A stretch of DNA of 64,000 bases from CAKZNE01 sp963976435 (GCA_963976435.1 CAXBKQ010000007.1:1-64000); one strand, 5' to 3'. Shown: positions 1-9,371, counted from the first letter of the stretch. Notes: generated by a model from the sequence alone, not told the origin. Translations and numbers: made by a program.

Positions 1-56
1 AACGTTCAGTTGTCCAATAATACTTATTTTCGCGCCAAATTTAGAACGGAAAACAA

Positions 57-476
57 ATGGCTACTAACAAGACATTTACTATGATTAAACCAGATGCTGT
101 TGAAAACGGGCATATTGGTGCGATTTTAGAAAAAATTAACTCCAATGGCTTTACTATTAAGGCTATGGAAATGACGCAACTTTCAAGAAGAGATGCAGAA
201 GAATTTTATGCAATTCACAAAGAAAGACCATTTTTTGGTGAATTGGTAGAGTATATGACTTCTGGCCCTATTGTAGCTGCCATCCTAGAAAAAGATAATG
301 CTGTTGCTGATTTCAGAACACTTATTGGCGCAACAAACCCTGCAGAAGCAGCAGAAGGAACCATTCGTAAATTATACGCCACCTCTATTTCTGCAAATGC
401 CGTACACGGTAGCGATTCTGATGAAAATGCTGCTATTGAAGGAAGCTTTTTCTTTAATCAAAGGAATAGATACTAG
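57..476 (+). CDS. ndk: Nucleoside diphosphate kinase
   Basis: Transfers the gamma-phosphate of ATP to nucleoside diphosphates via a phosphohistidine, balancing the cytosolic NTP/dNTP pools. The 139-residue length is normal for the family. The N-terminal TFTMIKPDAV strand and the NAVHGSDS motif carrying the active-site His are both present, as is the ERPFF segment of the nucleotide pocket. The ATG follows a short AT-rich leader. A strong terminator follows the stop codon, so the gene looks monocistronic. It faces the recF/DUF721 pair convergently. Identification rests on motifs and full length and is secure. Confidence 0.97.
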   Translation: MATNKTFTMIKPDAVENGHIGAILEKINSNGFTIKAMEMTQLSRRDAEEFYAIHKERPFFGELVEYMTSGPIVAAILEKDNAVADFRTLIGATNPAEAAEGTIRKLYATSISANAVHGSDSDENAAIEGSFFFNQRNRY

Positions 477-500
477 TAAGAAAATTGACAATTAAGTAAG

Positions 501-530
501 AAAGCTTCCTTTTTAGGGAGCTTTTTTTTT
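501..530 (+). terminator. Rho-independent terminator after ndk
   Basis: A 10-bp stem (AAAGCTTCCT with AGGGAGCTTT, one T-G wobble) and a TTTT loop are followed by a run of T. It lies 25 bases after the ndk stop and abuts the stop of the convergent DUF721 gene. Confidence 0.85.
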
Positions 531-816
531 ATCTAAACTCTATGTCTTTTAGCGGGCGCCCCTTTAATCTCTGATTTAGCCTTTCCAAAAATAGGCTCTT
601 ATTCATACTCAGTTCATTCCTGAGAACAGAGGAGCTTAAAAAAACTGTAAGCACAGCATTCTTAAGTTGAACTTTTTTGGTTTTGACATTTACATCTCTT
701 CCTGCCAATTCATCCCAACGCTGGTAAATCTCTGTTTCCAACATTTTATCTTCTAAACCATTTGCCGCTAAAAAGGACTTAATGACCTCTCCTAAACTCT
801 GTTCATTTCTTTTCAT
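529..816 (-). CDS. DUF721 / DciA-like protein
   Basis: Short basic DUF721-family protein. The family includes DciA, the ancestral loader of the replicative helicase DnaB, so a role in replication initiation is inferred from the family and not from a catalytic motif. The SLGEVIKSFLAANGLEDKM start and the later KKVQLKNAVLTVFLSSSVLRN strand fit the KH-like DUF721 fold. I chose the ATG giving MKRNEQ, which overlaps the end of recF by 14 bases; in-frame starts 15 bases and further upstream would lie deeper inside recF. It is the last gene of a leftward recF unit, so it is probably translationally coupled to recF. Confidence 0.8.
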   Translation of the reverse strand: MKRNEQSLGEVIKSFLAANGLEDKMLETEIYQRWDELAGRDVNVKTKKVQLKNAVLTVFLSSSVLRNELSMNKSLFLERLNQRLKGRPLKDIEFR

Positions 817-1915
817 CGATAATAATTCCATTGTCCACCTCAAATATTTGAGAATCTTCATTAATTTTCTTTACCAATGCCGCTGTTCTTTCCGGATGTG
901 TATCTGTAATAAAAATCTGTCCAAAAGATTCATCATGAACCATCTTTACCAGTTTTTCTACCCTTTCCTCATCCAGTTTATCAAAAATATCATCCAATAG
1001 CAAAATGGGTTGAACAGCAAGTTTATCCGCTATAAAATCGTACTGAGCCAGCTTTAGGGCCACCAAAAAAGACTTCTGCTGCCCTTGTGAACCAAATTTT
1101 TTCAGACTTCTAGAATTTAGGCTAAACTCAATATCATCCTTATGAGTTCCAAAGCCAGAATATTGATTTTGCCTGTCCTTATCCAAGTTTTCTTTCATCA
1201 ACACCTTTAAATCCTCATTTGCGTGGAGCTGACTTTTATAATGAATGTCTATAGATTCTTTATGACCTGAAATTAATCCGTAATAATATTCGAGTTTCTT
1301 TTTTAGTTCTTCAATAAATTCTTTGCGAAAGGAATAAATCACCTTTGCCTTCTCCGCCATTAATTCATCATAAATATCCAAACTTTCCCTGTCGAAAGTA
1401 TGATTTGCAGCAAAAAACTTTAATAAACTATTTCTTTGTTGAAGTGCACGGTTATAACTGATAAGATTCTGCAGATATTCAGGATTGGATTGGCTAATTA
1501 CCGAATCCATAAATTTTCTTCTTGTTTCCGATCCCTCCATAATCAAATCTCTGTCGTATGGAGAAATTATTACCGAAGGAAATTGTCCAATATGGTCTGA
1601 CAACCTTTCGTATTCCTTTTTGTTTTTTTTAAAACTCTTCTTCTGCCCCTTTTTAAGACCACAATAAATATGATAATCGGAATCTGATTTGGAAAAATCA
1701 CCTTCAACTACAAAAAAAGGGTGCTGATCTTTTATGTTTTGACTATCTGCAGAAATAAAATAACTTTTACAGACAGATAAATAATGAATGGCATCTAGGA
1801 CATTGGTTTTTCCAGAGCCGTTATTCCCTACAAAACAGTTGATTTTGGGGCTAAATTGAAACTGAGCTTCTGCCCAATTTTTAAAGTTTATTACACTTAA
1901 AGACTTCAAATACAT
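803..1915 (-). CDS. recF: DNA replication and repair protein RecF
   Basis: SMC/ABC-type ATPase that binds gapped DNA and helps RecOR load RecA. Walker A GNNGSGKT is at residues 30-37, an ABC-signature-like SQGQQKSF near 275, and Walker B LLLDDIFDKLD near 308. The 370-residue length is normal. The start MYLKSLSV matches the usual RecF N-terminus. A TAATTTTG -7 element lies only about ten bases before the ATG, so the leader is very short. It is followed by the overlapping DUF721 gene, a recF-dciA pairing common in Bacteroidota. Confidence 0.96.
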   Translation of the reverse strand: MYLKSLSVINFKNWAEAQFQFSPKINCFVGNNGSGKTNVLDAIHYLSVCKSYFISADSQNIKDQHPFFVVEGDFSKSDSDYHIYCGLKKGQKKSFKKNKKEYERLSDHIGQFPSVIISPYDRDLIMEGSETRRKFMDSVISQSNPEYLQNLISYNRALQQRNSLLKFFAANHTFDRESLDIYDELMAEKAKVIYSFRKEFIEELKKKLEYYYGLISGHKESIDIHYKSQLHANEDLKVLMKENLDKDRQNQYSGFGTHKDDIEFSLNSRSLKKFGSQGQQKSFLVALKLAQYDFIADKLAVQPILLLDDIFDKLDEERVEKLVKMVHDESFGQIFITDTHPERTAALVKKINEDSQIFEVDNGIIIDEKK

Positions 1916-1925
1916 ATACAGTTTT

Positions 1926-1933
1926 CAAAATTA
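1926..1933 (-). promoter_or_regulatory. -7 element for recF
   Basis: Minus-strand TAATTTTG matches the Bacteroidota consensus TAnnTTTG. It lies about ten bases upstream of the recF ATG. No convincing -33 TTTG was seen. Confidence 0.55.
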
Positions 1934-1979
1934 CGGCATTTAGTAGGGGAATAATACCTTTCGCTTAGGAAAAAAAAAT

Positions 1980-1987
1980 TATTTTTG
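1980..1987 (+). promoter_or_regulatory. -7 element for the TPR-ribH operon
   Basis: TATTTTTG matches TAnnTTTG and is followed directly by CGC, a GC-rich stretch in otherwise AT-rich DNA. A TTTCG sequence about 16 bases upstream may serve as the -33 box. Confidence 0.55.
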
Positions 1988-2015
1988 CGCTCCTAAAGAA
2001 ATAAGCTCATTTAGA

Positions 2016-2705
2016 ATGGCTAAAAAGAAAATACAAGAAGAAGAAGTATTGGTAGACGTACAACAGTCTATATCCAAAATTGAAAAGTACTTAGAAGAAA
2101 ACAGAAAAAGCCTCTCGGTAATAGTTGTTGGAATTCTAGCAATCGTTGTAGGGTACTTCGCTGTGGACATTTTCTACCAGCAACCTAGAGAGAAAGAAAG
2201 TCAGTTGGCTATCTATAAAGCTCAACAATATTTTGAATCTGATTCCTTAGCCTTAGCCTTAAATGGAAATGGTTTGGATTTAGGATTTATTGCTGTTGCC
2301 GATGAATATTCTGGAACAAAAGCAGGAAATCTTGCGAATTATTATGCCGGAATTTGTGCATTAAACCTTGGACAATACCAAGAAGCCATTGCTTATTTTG
2401 ATGAATTTAGCTCTGATGATCCTATTTTATCAGTAATTGCTAAAGGTTCTATTGGCGATGCATTTATGGAAATAAACCAACCGGTAGAAGCTTTGGAATA
2501 TTATAATAAAGCGGTGAATGGGGAGGAAAACAATCTTATTGTTCCTTTTTATCTGAAAAAGGCTGGAATTTTGGCAGAAAGTCAAGGTGATTTAGATCAA
2601 GCTTTAAAACATTATACGCGTTTGAAGAAGGAATTTGGCGATTCTCGCGATGCCTTAGATGCGGATAAATATATTGCTCGAATAGAGATTAAAAAAGCCT
2701 CTTAA
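2016..2705 (+). CDS. Membrane-anchored tetratricopeptide repeat protein
   Basis: 229 residues. An N-terminal cytosolic stretch of about 35 residues is followed by one membrane helix (SVIVVGILAIVVGYFAV, residues about 36-52), then TPR-type helical pairs to the end, for example AGICALNLGQYQEAIAYFDE and GDAFMEINQPVEALEYYNKA. This resembles the YfgM/BamD-like organisation of a single-helix anchor with periplasmic TPRs, which usually act as protein-interaction scaffolds; a substrate cannot be named. The stop overlaps the ribH start as TAATG, so the two are translationally coupled. This gene order beside recF and ribH recurs in Flavobacteriia. Confidence 0.85.
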   Translation: MAKKKIQEEEVLVDVQQSISKIEKYLEENRKSLSVIVVGILAIVVGYFAVDIFYQQPREKESQLAIYKAQQYFESDSLALALNGNGLDLGFIAVADEYSGTKAGNLANYYAGICALNLGQYQEAIAYFDEFSSDDPILSVIAKGSIGDAFMEINQPVEALEYYNKAVNGEENNLIVPFYLKKAGILAESQGDLDQALKHYTRLKKEFGDSRDALDADKYIARIEIKKAS

Positions 2706-3202
2706 TGGCCACACAGGGTATTGATCTTTCAGATTTTGACCCTTCGGACTTTCCGAATACTCAAGATTTTAAATTTGGTATTGTAAAAGCCAAATGGAAT
2801 AGCGAAATCACCAATTCCCTTTACGATGGAGCCTTGGCTAGTTTTTTGGCCACCGGCACCTTAGCTGAAAATATAATAAGCATTGAAGTGCCAGGAGCCT
2901 TTGAACTTGTTTATGGCGCCAAGCTTTTGTGTAAAAACAATGATTTGGATGCTGTAATGGTGATTGGCAACGTTATCCAAGGGGAAACCAAACATTTTGA
3001 TTATGTATGTGAGGCCGTTTCTCAAGGAATAAAAGACCTAAATGTTCATCAGGACATTCCAGTAATTTTTTGTGTACTTACCGACAATAATATGGAACAA
3101 TCTAGAGCACGTTCTGGTGGTAAACATGGAAATAAGGGAATAGAATGCGCTAGCGCCGCCTTGGAAATGGCAATTCTTCGCCGTGAATTTTCAAAAAAAT
3201 AG
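2705..3202 (+). CDS. ribH: 6,7-dimethyl-8-ribityllumazine synthase
   Basis: Penultimate step of riboflavin synthesis: condenses 5-amino-6-ribitylaminouracil with 3,4-dihydroxy-2-butanone 4-phosphate. The motifs IEVPGAFEL, VIGNVIQGETKHFDYV and the C-terminal NKGIECASAALEMA are all present. The 165-residue length is normal. The ATG overlaps the upstream TPR gene stop (TAATG). No other riboflavin gene is nearby, so the pathway genes are scattered. Confidence 0.97.
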   Translation: MATQGIDLSDFDPSDFPNTQDFKFGIVKAKWNSEITNSLYDGALASFLATGTLAENIISIEVPGAFELVYGAKLLCKNNDLDAVMVIGNVIQGETKHFDYVCEAVSQGIKDLNVHQDIPVIFCVLTDNNMEQSRARSGGKHGNKGIECASAALEMAILRREFSKK

Positions 3203-3213
3203 ATTTTCCCTAA

Positions 3214-4515
3214 TCAATCTATTAACTCTGCATATAGGTCATAGTCTGTAGCATCGGTGATTTTCACATTTACAAACTCCCCGGTTTTTAGATAATCTGT
3301 GTCTATCAAAACCTCATTATCTACATCTGGTGAATCAAATTCGGTTCTTCCAATAAAGAACTCTCCTTCCCTCCTATCAATCAAAACCTTGAACTCCTTA
3401 CCTATTTTTTTGGAATTCAATTGAGCAGAAATTTCTTGTTGAATAGCCATTATTTCTTCAACCCTTTCCATTTTCACTTCTTCGGGTACATCATCTTCCA
3501 AATTAAAGGCATGGGTATTTTCTTCATGACTATAGGTAAAACAACCAAGTCTATCAAATTTCATGTCACTAACCCAATTTTTGAGTATTTCAAAATCCTC
3601 TTCGGTTTCACCTGGGTATCCAACAATCAAAGTGGTTCTAATAGCCATACCAGGAACCTTTTCTCGCATTTTTTCCAAGAGGGCATTGGTTTTGGCAAAG
3701 GTGGTACCTCTTCTCATGGATTTCAAAACAGAGTCGGAAATATGCTGAAGAGGAATGTCTATATAATTGCAAACTTTTGGTTCTTCTCTAATTACATCTA
3801 AAACATCCTCAGGAAAACCTGCTGGAAATAAATAATGAAGACGAATCCATTCAATTCCCTCTACTTTAACCAATTCCTTTAACAATTTGGCTAGCTCTCT
3901 TTTCTTATAAAGATCTAAACCATAATAAGTTAGATCTTGAGCAATGAGGATCAATTCTTTTACACCTTTAGCCGCTAATTTTTTACTTTCAAGAACCAAA
4001 TCTTCTATAGGCTTGGATTTATGTCCTCCTCTCATTAAAGGTATGGCACAAAAGGAACAAGGTCTGTCGCAGCCTTCGGCAATTTTTAGATAGGCAAAAT
4101 GTTGGGGGGTGGTTACCAATCTTTCACCAACGAGTTCTTTTTTATAATCTGCTCTAAGCGCTTTTAATAACTGAGGTAATTCTCTTGTACCAAAATACTG
4201 ATCCACATTTGGAATTTCCTTTTCTAAATCAGGTTTATACCTTTCGGAAAGGCAGCCGGTTACAAAAACTTTATCCACACTTCCTTCTTCCTTTTTTTCC
4301 ACAAAATCGAGAATGGTATTAATGGATTCTTGTTTGGCATTTTCAATAAAACCACAGGTATTTATCACCACAATATTCCCATCGTCCGTTTCATGGCCAA
4401 CCTCTTTTCCGTTCGCCTTTAATTGGCCCATCAACACTTCACTATCGTAGATGTTCTTTGAACAGCCTAGAGTTACAATATTGATTTTATTCTTCTTTAT
4501 GGATTTGGTCCTCAT
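3214..4515 (-). CDS. rimO: Ribosomal protein S12 methylthiotransferase RimO
   Basis: Radical-SAM enzyme that methylthiolates an Asp of ribosomal protein S12. The N-terminal domain carries Cys18, Cys54 and Cys88 for the auxiliary 4Fe-4S cluster. The radical-SAM motif CDRPCSFC provides Cys149, Cys153 and Cys156. A C-terminal TRAM-like domain binds the substrate or RNA. RGGHKSKP after the cluster is typical of RimO and favours it over MiaB. The 433-residue length fits. It lies 19 bases downstream of ftsY on the same strand, a pairing common in Bacteroidota, and ends convergently 11 bases from ribH. Confidence 0.95.
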   Translation of the reverse strand: MRTKSIKKNKINIVTLGCSKNIYDSEVLMGQLKANGKEVGHETDDGNIVVINTCGFIENAKQESINTILDFVEKKEEGSVDKVFVTGCLSERYKPDLEKEIPNVDQYFGTRELPQLLKALRADYKKELVGERLVTTPQHFAYLKIAEGCDRPCSFCAIPLMRGGHKSKPIEDLVLESKKLAAKGVKELILIAQDLTYYGLDLYKKRELAKLLKELVKVEGIEWIRLHYLFPAGFPEDVLDVIREEPKVCNYIDIPLQHISDSVLKSMRRGTTFAKTNALLEKMREKVPGMAIRTTLIVGYPGETEEDFEILKNWVSDMKFDRLGCFTYSHEENTHAFNLEDDVPEEVKMERVEEIMAIQQEISAQLNSKKIGKEFKVLIDRREGEFFIGRTEFDSPDVDNEVLIDTDYLKTGEFVNVKITDATDYDLYAELID

Positions 4516-4534
4516 ATAATTTTAGCCTCAGCTA

Positions 4535-5494
4535 TTATTTATTGCCAAAAAAACTATCGACAAATTCAACTTTATTAAATACCTGAAGGTCATCTATTCC
4601 CTCTCCTACTCCTATATATTTTACTGGAATTTGAAATTGATCTGAAACCCCAATAACAACCCCACCTTTTGCCGTTCCATCTAGTTTGGTTAATGCCAAG
4701 GCATTCACATCTGTAGCTTTGGTAAATTGTTTGGCTTGTTCAATGGCATTCTGCCCGGTAGAGGCGTCCAAAACTAATAGAACTTCGTGGGGGGCATCGT
4801 CAATCAATTTTTGCATTACCCTTTTTATTTTCCCCAATTCATTCATCAAATTCACCTTATTGTGTAGTCTGCCAGCAGTATCAATCAAAACCACATCCGC
4901 ATTTTGGGCAATTGCGGATTGTATGGTATCAAAGGCAACGGAGGCAGGGTCTGATCCCATGGCTTGTTTTACAATGGGAACCCCTGTTCTTTCGGACCAA
5001 ATAGTAAGCTGATCTACAGCAGCTGCCCTAAAGGTATCCGCTGCGCCAAGAACCACTTTTAATCCCGCATTTTTGAATTGGTTTGCTAATTTGCCAATAG
5101 TGGTAGTTTTCCCTACCCCATTTACACCTACAACCATTATAACATGTGGTCTATTAGCCTTAGGAATTGTGAAATCTTCTAAGCTTTCGGAATTGTTTTC
5201 TGATAGTAATGCTGCAATTTCCTCCCTCAATATGGAATTGAGCTCGCTAGTACCTAAATATTTATCTCTAGACACACGCTCTTCAATCCTTTCAATAATT
5301 TTTACAGTGGTATGTACTCCTACATCAGAACTTATTAATACCTCTTCCAATTCATCCAGAACCTCATCGTCCACCTTACTCTTTCCAGCAACGGCTCTCG
5401 ATAATTTAGAGAACATATTCTCCTTGGTCTTTTCTAAACCTTTATCTAATTTTTCTTTTTTCTCTTTCGAAAATATTTTTCCGAATAAGCCCAT
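4535..5494 (-). CDS. ftsY: Signal recognition particle receptor FtsY
   Basis: SRP GTPase at the inner membrane that receives ribosome-SRP complexes. From the start MGLFGKIF there is a short basic N-domain, then G1 GVNGVGKTTT (about residues 123-132), DTAGR (G3) and TKLDGTAKGG (G4). The reading frame is open 20 codons further upstream, but MGLFGKIFSKEKKEKL is the usual Bacteroidota N-terminus and the extension looks non-coding. The long acidic A-domain of proteobacterial FtsY is absent, as is normal here. It leads a unit with rimO. Confidence 0.96.
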   Translation of the reverse strand: MGLFGKIFSKEKKEKLDKGLEKTKENMFSKLSRAVAGKSKVDDEVLDELEEVLISSDVGVHTTVKIIERIEERVSRDKYLGTSELNSILREEIAALLSENNSESLEDFTIPKANRPHVIMVVGVNGVGKTTTIGKLANQFKNAGLKVVLGAADTFRAAAVDQLTIWSERTGVPIVKQAMGSDPASVAFDTIQSAIAQNADVVLIDTAGRLHNKVNLMNELGKIKRVMQKLIDDAPHEVLLVLDASTGQNAIEQAKQFTKATDVNALALTKLDGTAKGGVVIGVSDQFQIPVKYIGVGEGIDDLQVFNKVEFVDSFFGNK

Positions 5495-5823
5495 TTTTTG
5501 GTGATTTTTTGAATTTGCAAATATCAGAAATTGATATGGTTCTAAACCAAGCATCTAAGAGGTTTTTAATTATTTATAGGAGAAGCTGATAATTTGGATT
5601 AATCCCCTGCTATTAAAAGCATTAGAAATTGAAAATTAAGGATTTGAAATATTCCAAATTCACCGAACTTGAATAAATCTAGCCGAAAAGTTTAGTATTT
5701 TTTTAATAAATCTTAGATTGCGACCTAAATCAAAATCTCTTCTTCTTAAAACTGATAATCCACCAAATATTAAGCAAACTCTTGCCTAAAGGTCTATTAT
5801 CAACTTCCAAAAAATGGCCATTT
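5495..5823. other. Gene-free divergent spacer between ftsY and the M48 gene
   Basis: 329 AT-rich bases upstream of both flanking genes. I found no ORF with family features, no structured RNA, no good TAnnTTTG element on either strand and no repeat. It must hold promoters for both genes, but none stands out. Confidence 0.6.
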
Positions 5824-8043
5824 ATGATTAAATCCCTACAAATTGTTTGTTTGTTTCTTATTCCCCTTTTTTCCTTAGGACAAGATTGGAACTATTATAC
5901 ACCTATAGCTGCAAAAGGCGAAGTACCAGCTGATTTTACCGAGGCCTATTCCACAAAATTTAAAAGAGAAAAAAGCAAAATCTCAAAGGTATCAAGTCAG
6001 AAAAATCAAGAACTAACGGAAACATTTCACCAAAGAAGTGAATATTTTATTGATGAATATTTAACCAATGGCAAGGTCTTTTTTGGCGATACCATCACAA
6101 ATTATTGCCAATCAGTATTGGATAAACTTATTGGCGATGATCCTGAATTGAGAAATTCAATTCGTATTTACACGGTTAAAACCCCAATTGTAAACGCAGC
6201 TGCTACGGCTAATGGAATTATTTTCGTGAACTTAGGTCTCATAGCCCAAATGGAAACAGAGGCTCAGCTTGCCTATATTTTGGCCCATGAATTAGTTCAC
6301 TATACCAATGATCATGTATTGGATCAATTTATTGAGGAAGATAAAATATTAAAAGGTGAAGATTTATATAGGAATACCAGCGAAGATGAAAAACTAGCCC
6401 AGCTTAGTACTCATAGTAAAAGCCATGAGCTAGAGGCTGACGAAGAGGGTTTTGAAAAATACTTTGCGAAAAGTGGCTATAATAGTAGTGCGCCATTTGA
6501 AGTATTAGATATTTTACAATATGCCTATTTACCCGTTGATGAAGTACCTTTTAATACCAATATGTTCGAATCGGGAAGTTATAAAATCCCTTCTAGCTAT
6601 CAATTGGAAGAGGTGGCTTCCATAAAAGCGGAAGATGATTATGATGACGAAAATAGCAGCCATCCGAATTTATTGAAGAGACGAAAAAAATTAGGGCGTA
6701 TAATCGACAAAAAAGAGGGAGCCAATTATATTGTTTCAGAATCCTTATTTAAACATTGTCGTAAAATGGCTCGTTTTGAATTGAGTAGACTACATCTTGT
6801 AAATAGGGATTATGTAGAAAGTATTTACAATTCATTTTTACTACTTAGAGAAGATTCAGCAAACCGTTATCTCAGATTGTCCGTAGCCAAAGCTCTTCAT
6901 GGATTAACTGTTTATGAAAGCGAATCCGACCTTTATGATGTAATGTTGAATTATGAAGATATTGAAGGGGAATCTCAACAGCTATATTATTTGTTTGACC
7001 AATTGGGAGAAGGAGAATTATCCATCCTAAACTTAAATTATACCTATCGATTAAAAAGAGATTATCCAGAAGATGAGGCTATCGACAGACTTTATAAAAG
7101 AGCTCTTGAGCTATTAGTTTTGGAAAATGAATGGGTATTAGATGATTTTTACCAAATTTCATTGGATTCCTTAAAAAGCCAGGCTTCAACTCAAAAAGAC
7201 AGCTTGGATGGATTACATAGAGCTAATAGTAAGGTTGGGAGAATTAAAAGCAAAGAGCTGAACTACGAGGCTGGCAATGTAGATACCTATTGGAAATATG
7301 CCTTAGTAGAATTTATGGAGGATGACGAATTCATAGATGATATGGAGGAGATGGAAGAGGAATTTGAAGACTCTAAAAAGGACGATAGTTCCGAGAAGAA
7401 AAGATCAACTACTAGCAATAGTAGATTTGACGATAACGTAGCCCTGGGCATTGACAAGGCAATGGTTTTAACCCCAAAATATTTGAATCTAGACCAAAGG
7501 GAAGAAACTGGAATTAAATTTTTCTCCTCAGAAAGAAACAAAGAACAATACAAGGGTATGCTCAGACAATGTGCCAATATTGTGGGATTAGAATTGGAAT
7601 TCTTTGATTATAAAAGAATGAGAAATTTAGACGCGGAAACTTTTAATCAAATGGCCATTTTAAAAAGCTGGACCACCGAAAGAATGAATCATGTAAACCA
7701 CCCTGTATTGGTAAGTGATTTTGATAATATTCAGGAAGCGATAGATTTAATGGATAGTCCTTATTTAATCAATACGGGGCATTTATCACTTCGTGAAAAG
7801 GAAGCTGATATAGGAATGAAAATTTGTGGTGGAATTCTACTGCCGCCGCTTCTCCCTTTTATTATATATGATCTAGCAAGCCCAGACTATAGTTCCTTCA
7901 GTTATTTTTTCCTTTTTGATTTGAACACTGGAAATGCCTTAATGGCCGAATACAATAGCTATGATAATAGGGATAACTCTGATTATGTAAAAAGCATAGT
8001 TTATAACTATATGCTACAGGTAGCTTCAAAATCAAAAAACTAA
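5824..8043 (+). CDS. Secreted M48-family metallopeptidase with long C-terminal extension
   Basis: The start MIKSLQIVCLFLIPLFSLGQ gives a clean signal peptide; an upstream TTG would spoil it. Zinc motif HELVH (His155, Glu156, His159) with a third ligand, probably Glu202, in HELEAD, defines the M48 (HtpX/Ste24/BepA-like) peptidase. The remaining roughly 500 residues are unlike the short M48 core: a helical repeat-like segment, an acidic low-complexity stretch (DDEFIDDMEEMEEEFEDS) and a C-terminal region with a hydrophobic stretch near LLPPLLPFIIYDL. A BepA-like periplasmic quality-control or outer-membrane assembly role is possible but inferred. The next gene, a beta-barrel protein, starts 27 bases after the stop. 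Confidence 0.88.
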   Translation: MIKSLQIVCLFLIPLFSLGQDWNYYTPIAAKGEVPADFTEAYSTKFKREKSKISKVSSQKNQELTETFHQRSEYFIDEYLTNGKVFFGDTITNYCQSVLDKLIGDDPELRNSIRIYTVKTPIVNAAATANGIIFVNLGLIAQMETEAQLAYILAHELVHYTNDHVLDQFIEEDKILKGEDLYRNTSEDEKLAQLSTHSKSHELEADEEGFEKYFAKSGYNSSAPFEVLDILQYAYLPVDEVPFNTNMFESGSYKIPSSYQLEEVASIKAEDDYDDENSSHPNLLKRRKKLGRIIDKKEGANYIVSESLFKHCRKMARFELSRLHLVNRDYVESIYNSFLLLREDSANRYLRLSVAKALHGLTVYESESDLYDVMLNYEDIEGESQQLYYLFDQLGEGELSILNLNYTYRLKRDYPEDEAIDRLYKRALELLVLENEWVLDDFYQISLDSLKSQASTQKDSLDGLHRANSKVGRIKSKELNYEAGNVDTYWKYALVEFMEDDEFIDDMEEMEEEFEDSKKDDSSEKKRSTTSNSRFDDNVALGIDKAMVLTPKYLNLDQREETGIKFFSSERNKEQYKGMLRQCANIVGLELEFFDYKRMRNLDAETFNQMAILKSWTTERMNHVNHPVLVSDFDNIQEAIDLMDSPYLINTGHLSLREKEADIGMKICGGILLPPLLPFIIYDLASPDYSSFSYFFLFDLNTGNALMAEYNSYDNRDNSDYVKSIVYNYMLQVASKSKN

Positions 8044-8070
8044 ATGCCTAATTACAATCAAATTCTGGTA

Positions 8071-8799
8071 ATGAAAAAATTAATTGTCTTATTTGCTTTC
8101 CTTCCTCTTTTCGCTGCAGCTCAAAACACACCTGGCTATCTCGGTAAAAGGTTTATCCTAGGTTACGGGCTCAACATTACACCAAGTTTAGGTCTTGCCT
8201 CGGCAGATGAAGTGCCTGGTGAAGGAAGTTTTAAAATAATCACGAAAAATGCCTTTGACCTTGAGTATGTGATTCACAAAAAATATAGCCTTGTTGTTGG
8301 TTTGGATGCCTTTAACACCTATACGGCGGAGGAATATAATACTACCATCGATATTAATGGGCAAAATGTGCGATACGAAAGTATTGAGAATTCTAAAGTA
8401 AGCTCCCTAGGTTTTAGTTTTGGTTTAAAATCTTATCAAAAGCATTTTGCTCCATTAGGATCAAATTGGGAGTATAGAGTTTTCTATAGAACCAGCTCAG
8501 TATCAGAGCTTCAAACTACAATAGACAGCCTAAATATTATGGGCTCAAATTTTACGCAATACGGATTTAGCCTTGGATATAATCTCAACCGTATCATTAA
8601 TGACCAAATAGTTATTGGCATTGGATTTAATCTTAATTTAAATCTTACCATGGATGCCAATAGTGGAGAATTATATTTAGATGCCGCCTATTCTTTATAT
8701 CCAGAAGATCAGCAGGCCGACCTAAGAGGACAGGCCATAAGGCGAGTTCAGGTGAGGGATATTTTTTACTTTAAATTTGGGATCGGTTATTTATTATAG
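8071..8799 (+). CDS. Outer-membrane beta-barrel protein
   Basis: 242 residues from MKKLIVLFAFLPLFAAAQ, a signal peptide ending in AAAQ. The ORF is open upstream to position 8044, but this ATG gives the proper secretion signal. The mature part is a series of alternating-polarity strands (FDLEYVIHKKYSLVVGLDAF, FTQYGFSLGYNLNRI, IVIGIGFNLNLNLT) and ends in FKFGIGYLL, typical of small porin-like barrels in Bacteroidota. Substrate unknown. It follows the M48 peptidase closely, so both may belong to one envelope operon. Confidence 0.75.
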   Translation: MKKLIVLFAFLPLFAAAQNTPGYLGKRFILGYGLNITPSLGLASADEVPGEGSFKIITKNAFDLEYVIHKKYSLVVGLDAFNTYTAEEYNTTIDINGQNVRYESIENSKVSSLGFSFGLKSYQKHFAPLGSNWEYRVFYRTSSVSELQTTIDSLNIMGSNFTQYGFSLGYNLNRIINDQIVIGIGFNLNLNLTMDANSGELYLDAAYSLYPEDQQADLRGQAIRRVQVRDIFYFKFGIGYLL

Positions 8800-8866
8800 C
8801 CGCTAAAACAATACGCTACTCCATCTTTTATTAATATAAAGGGTGATAAATTTGTTTATTCTCAAT

Positions 8867-8906
8867 AAAGCTCAGCATTGTGGGAAACCTGTCACTTGGG
8901 CTTTTT
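8867..8906 (+). terminator. Possible terminator downstream of the beta-barrel gene
   Basis: AAAGCTCA can pair with TGGGCTTT (8 bp, one wobble) around a 22-base loop, followed by TTTTT. It lies about 70 bases after the stop. The loop is long, hence the modest confidence. Confidence 0.4.
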
Positions 8907-9371
8907 AATATATCCTAATAGGCTTCAAAACATTTGGACTGAAATAGATTTCAGAGTTTCAGACTCTTGCCTCCTCTATAAATTAAAGGGTAGAGCAGCC
9001 ATTTCTTAGAATTGACACTTCTATTGTTTAGCACATTACTCATACAGTCATCAAATGGATGTAGAGATTTTAGTCTACAAATACCAATGATTCTGCTGCT
9101 TTACTTTCCTGAATATACCTATCTAAAGAATGGAAAAACATTGGCGGGATTGGTCTAGAAAGCAAGGGTCCGATCTCCCATTTTCCTGTTATACTCCTTT
9201 TAAAATATAGGACATCATATTTTTTCTAAAATAATAAATTGATGGCTTTTAATTTTTATTCAAAGTTGGTTTAGGAAATATTTGAGAATAAAAGATTAGC
9301 CATGAACAGCTGAAAATTTCCCTTCAGAGAGTTGTGGATAGGAGAAGTGAAAAAGATGAGTAGAAACCAAA
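8907..9371. other. Gene-free stretch
   Basis: About 465 bases (620 counting the flanks up to both genes) without a credible CDS. The longest ATG frame noticed is about 26 codons, starting at the ATG near 9130, with no recognisable feature. No repeat or structured RNA recognised. It may be decayed sequence or an unannotated small RNA locus. Confidence 0.5.

Noticed and set aside
298..495. 65-codon ORF inside ndk
   Set aside because: Frame-shifted shadow of ndk; no ribosome-binding site or family features.
8941..8970. CAGAGTTTCAGACTCTTG hairpin in the 8.8-9.4 kb gap
   Set aside because: Stem only 5 bp with no T run; not convincing as a terminator or RNA.
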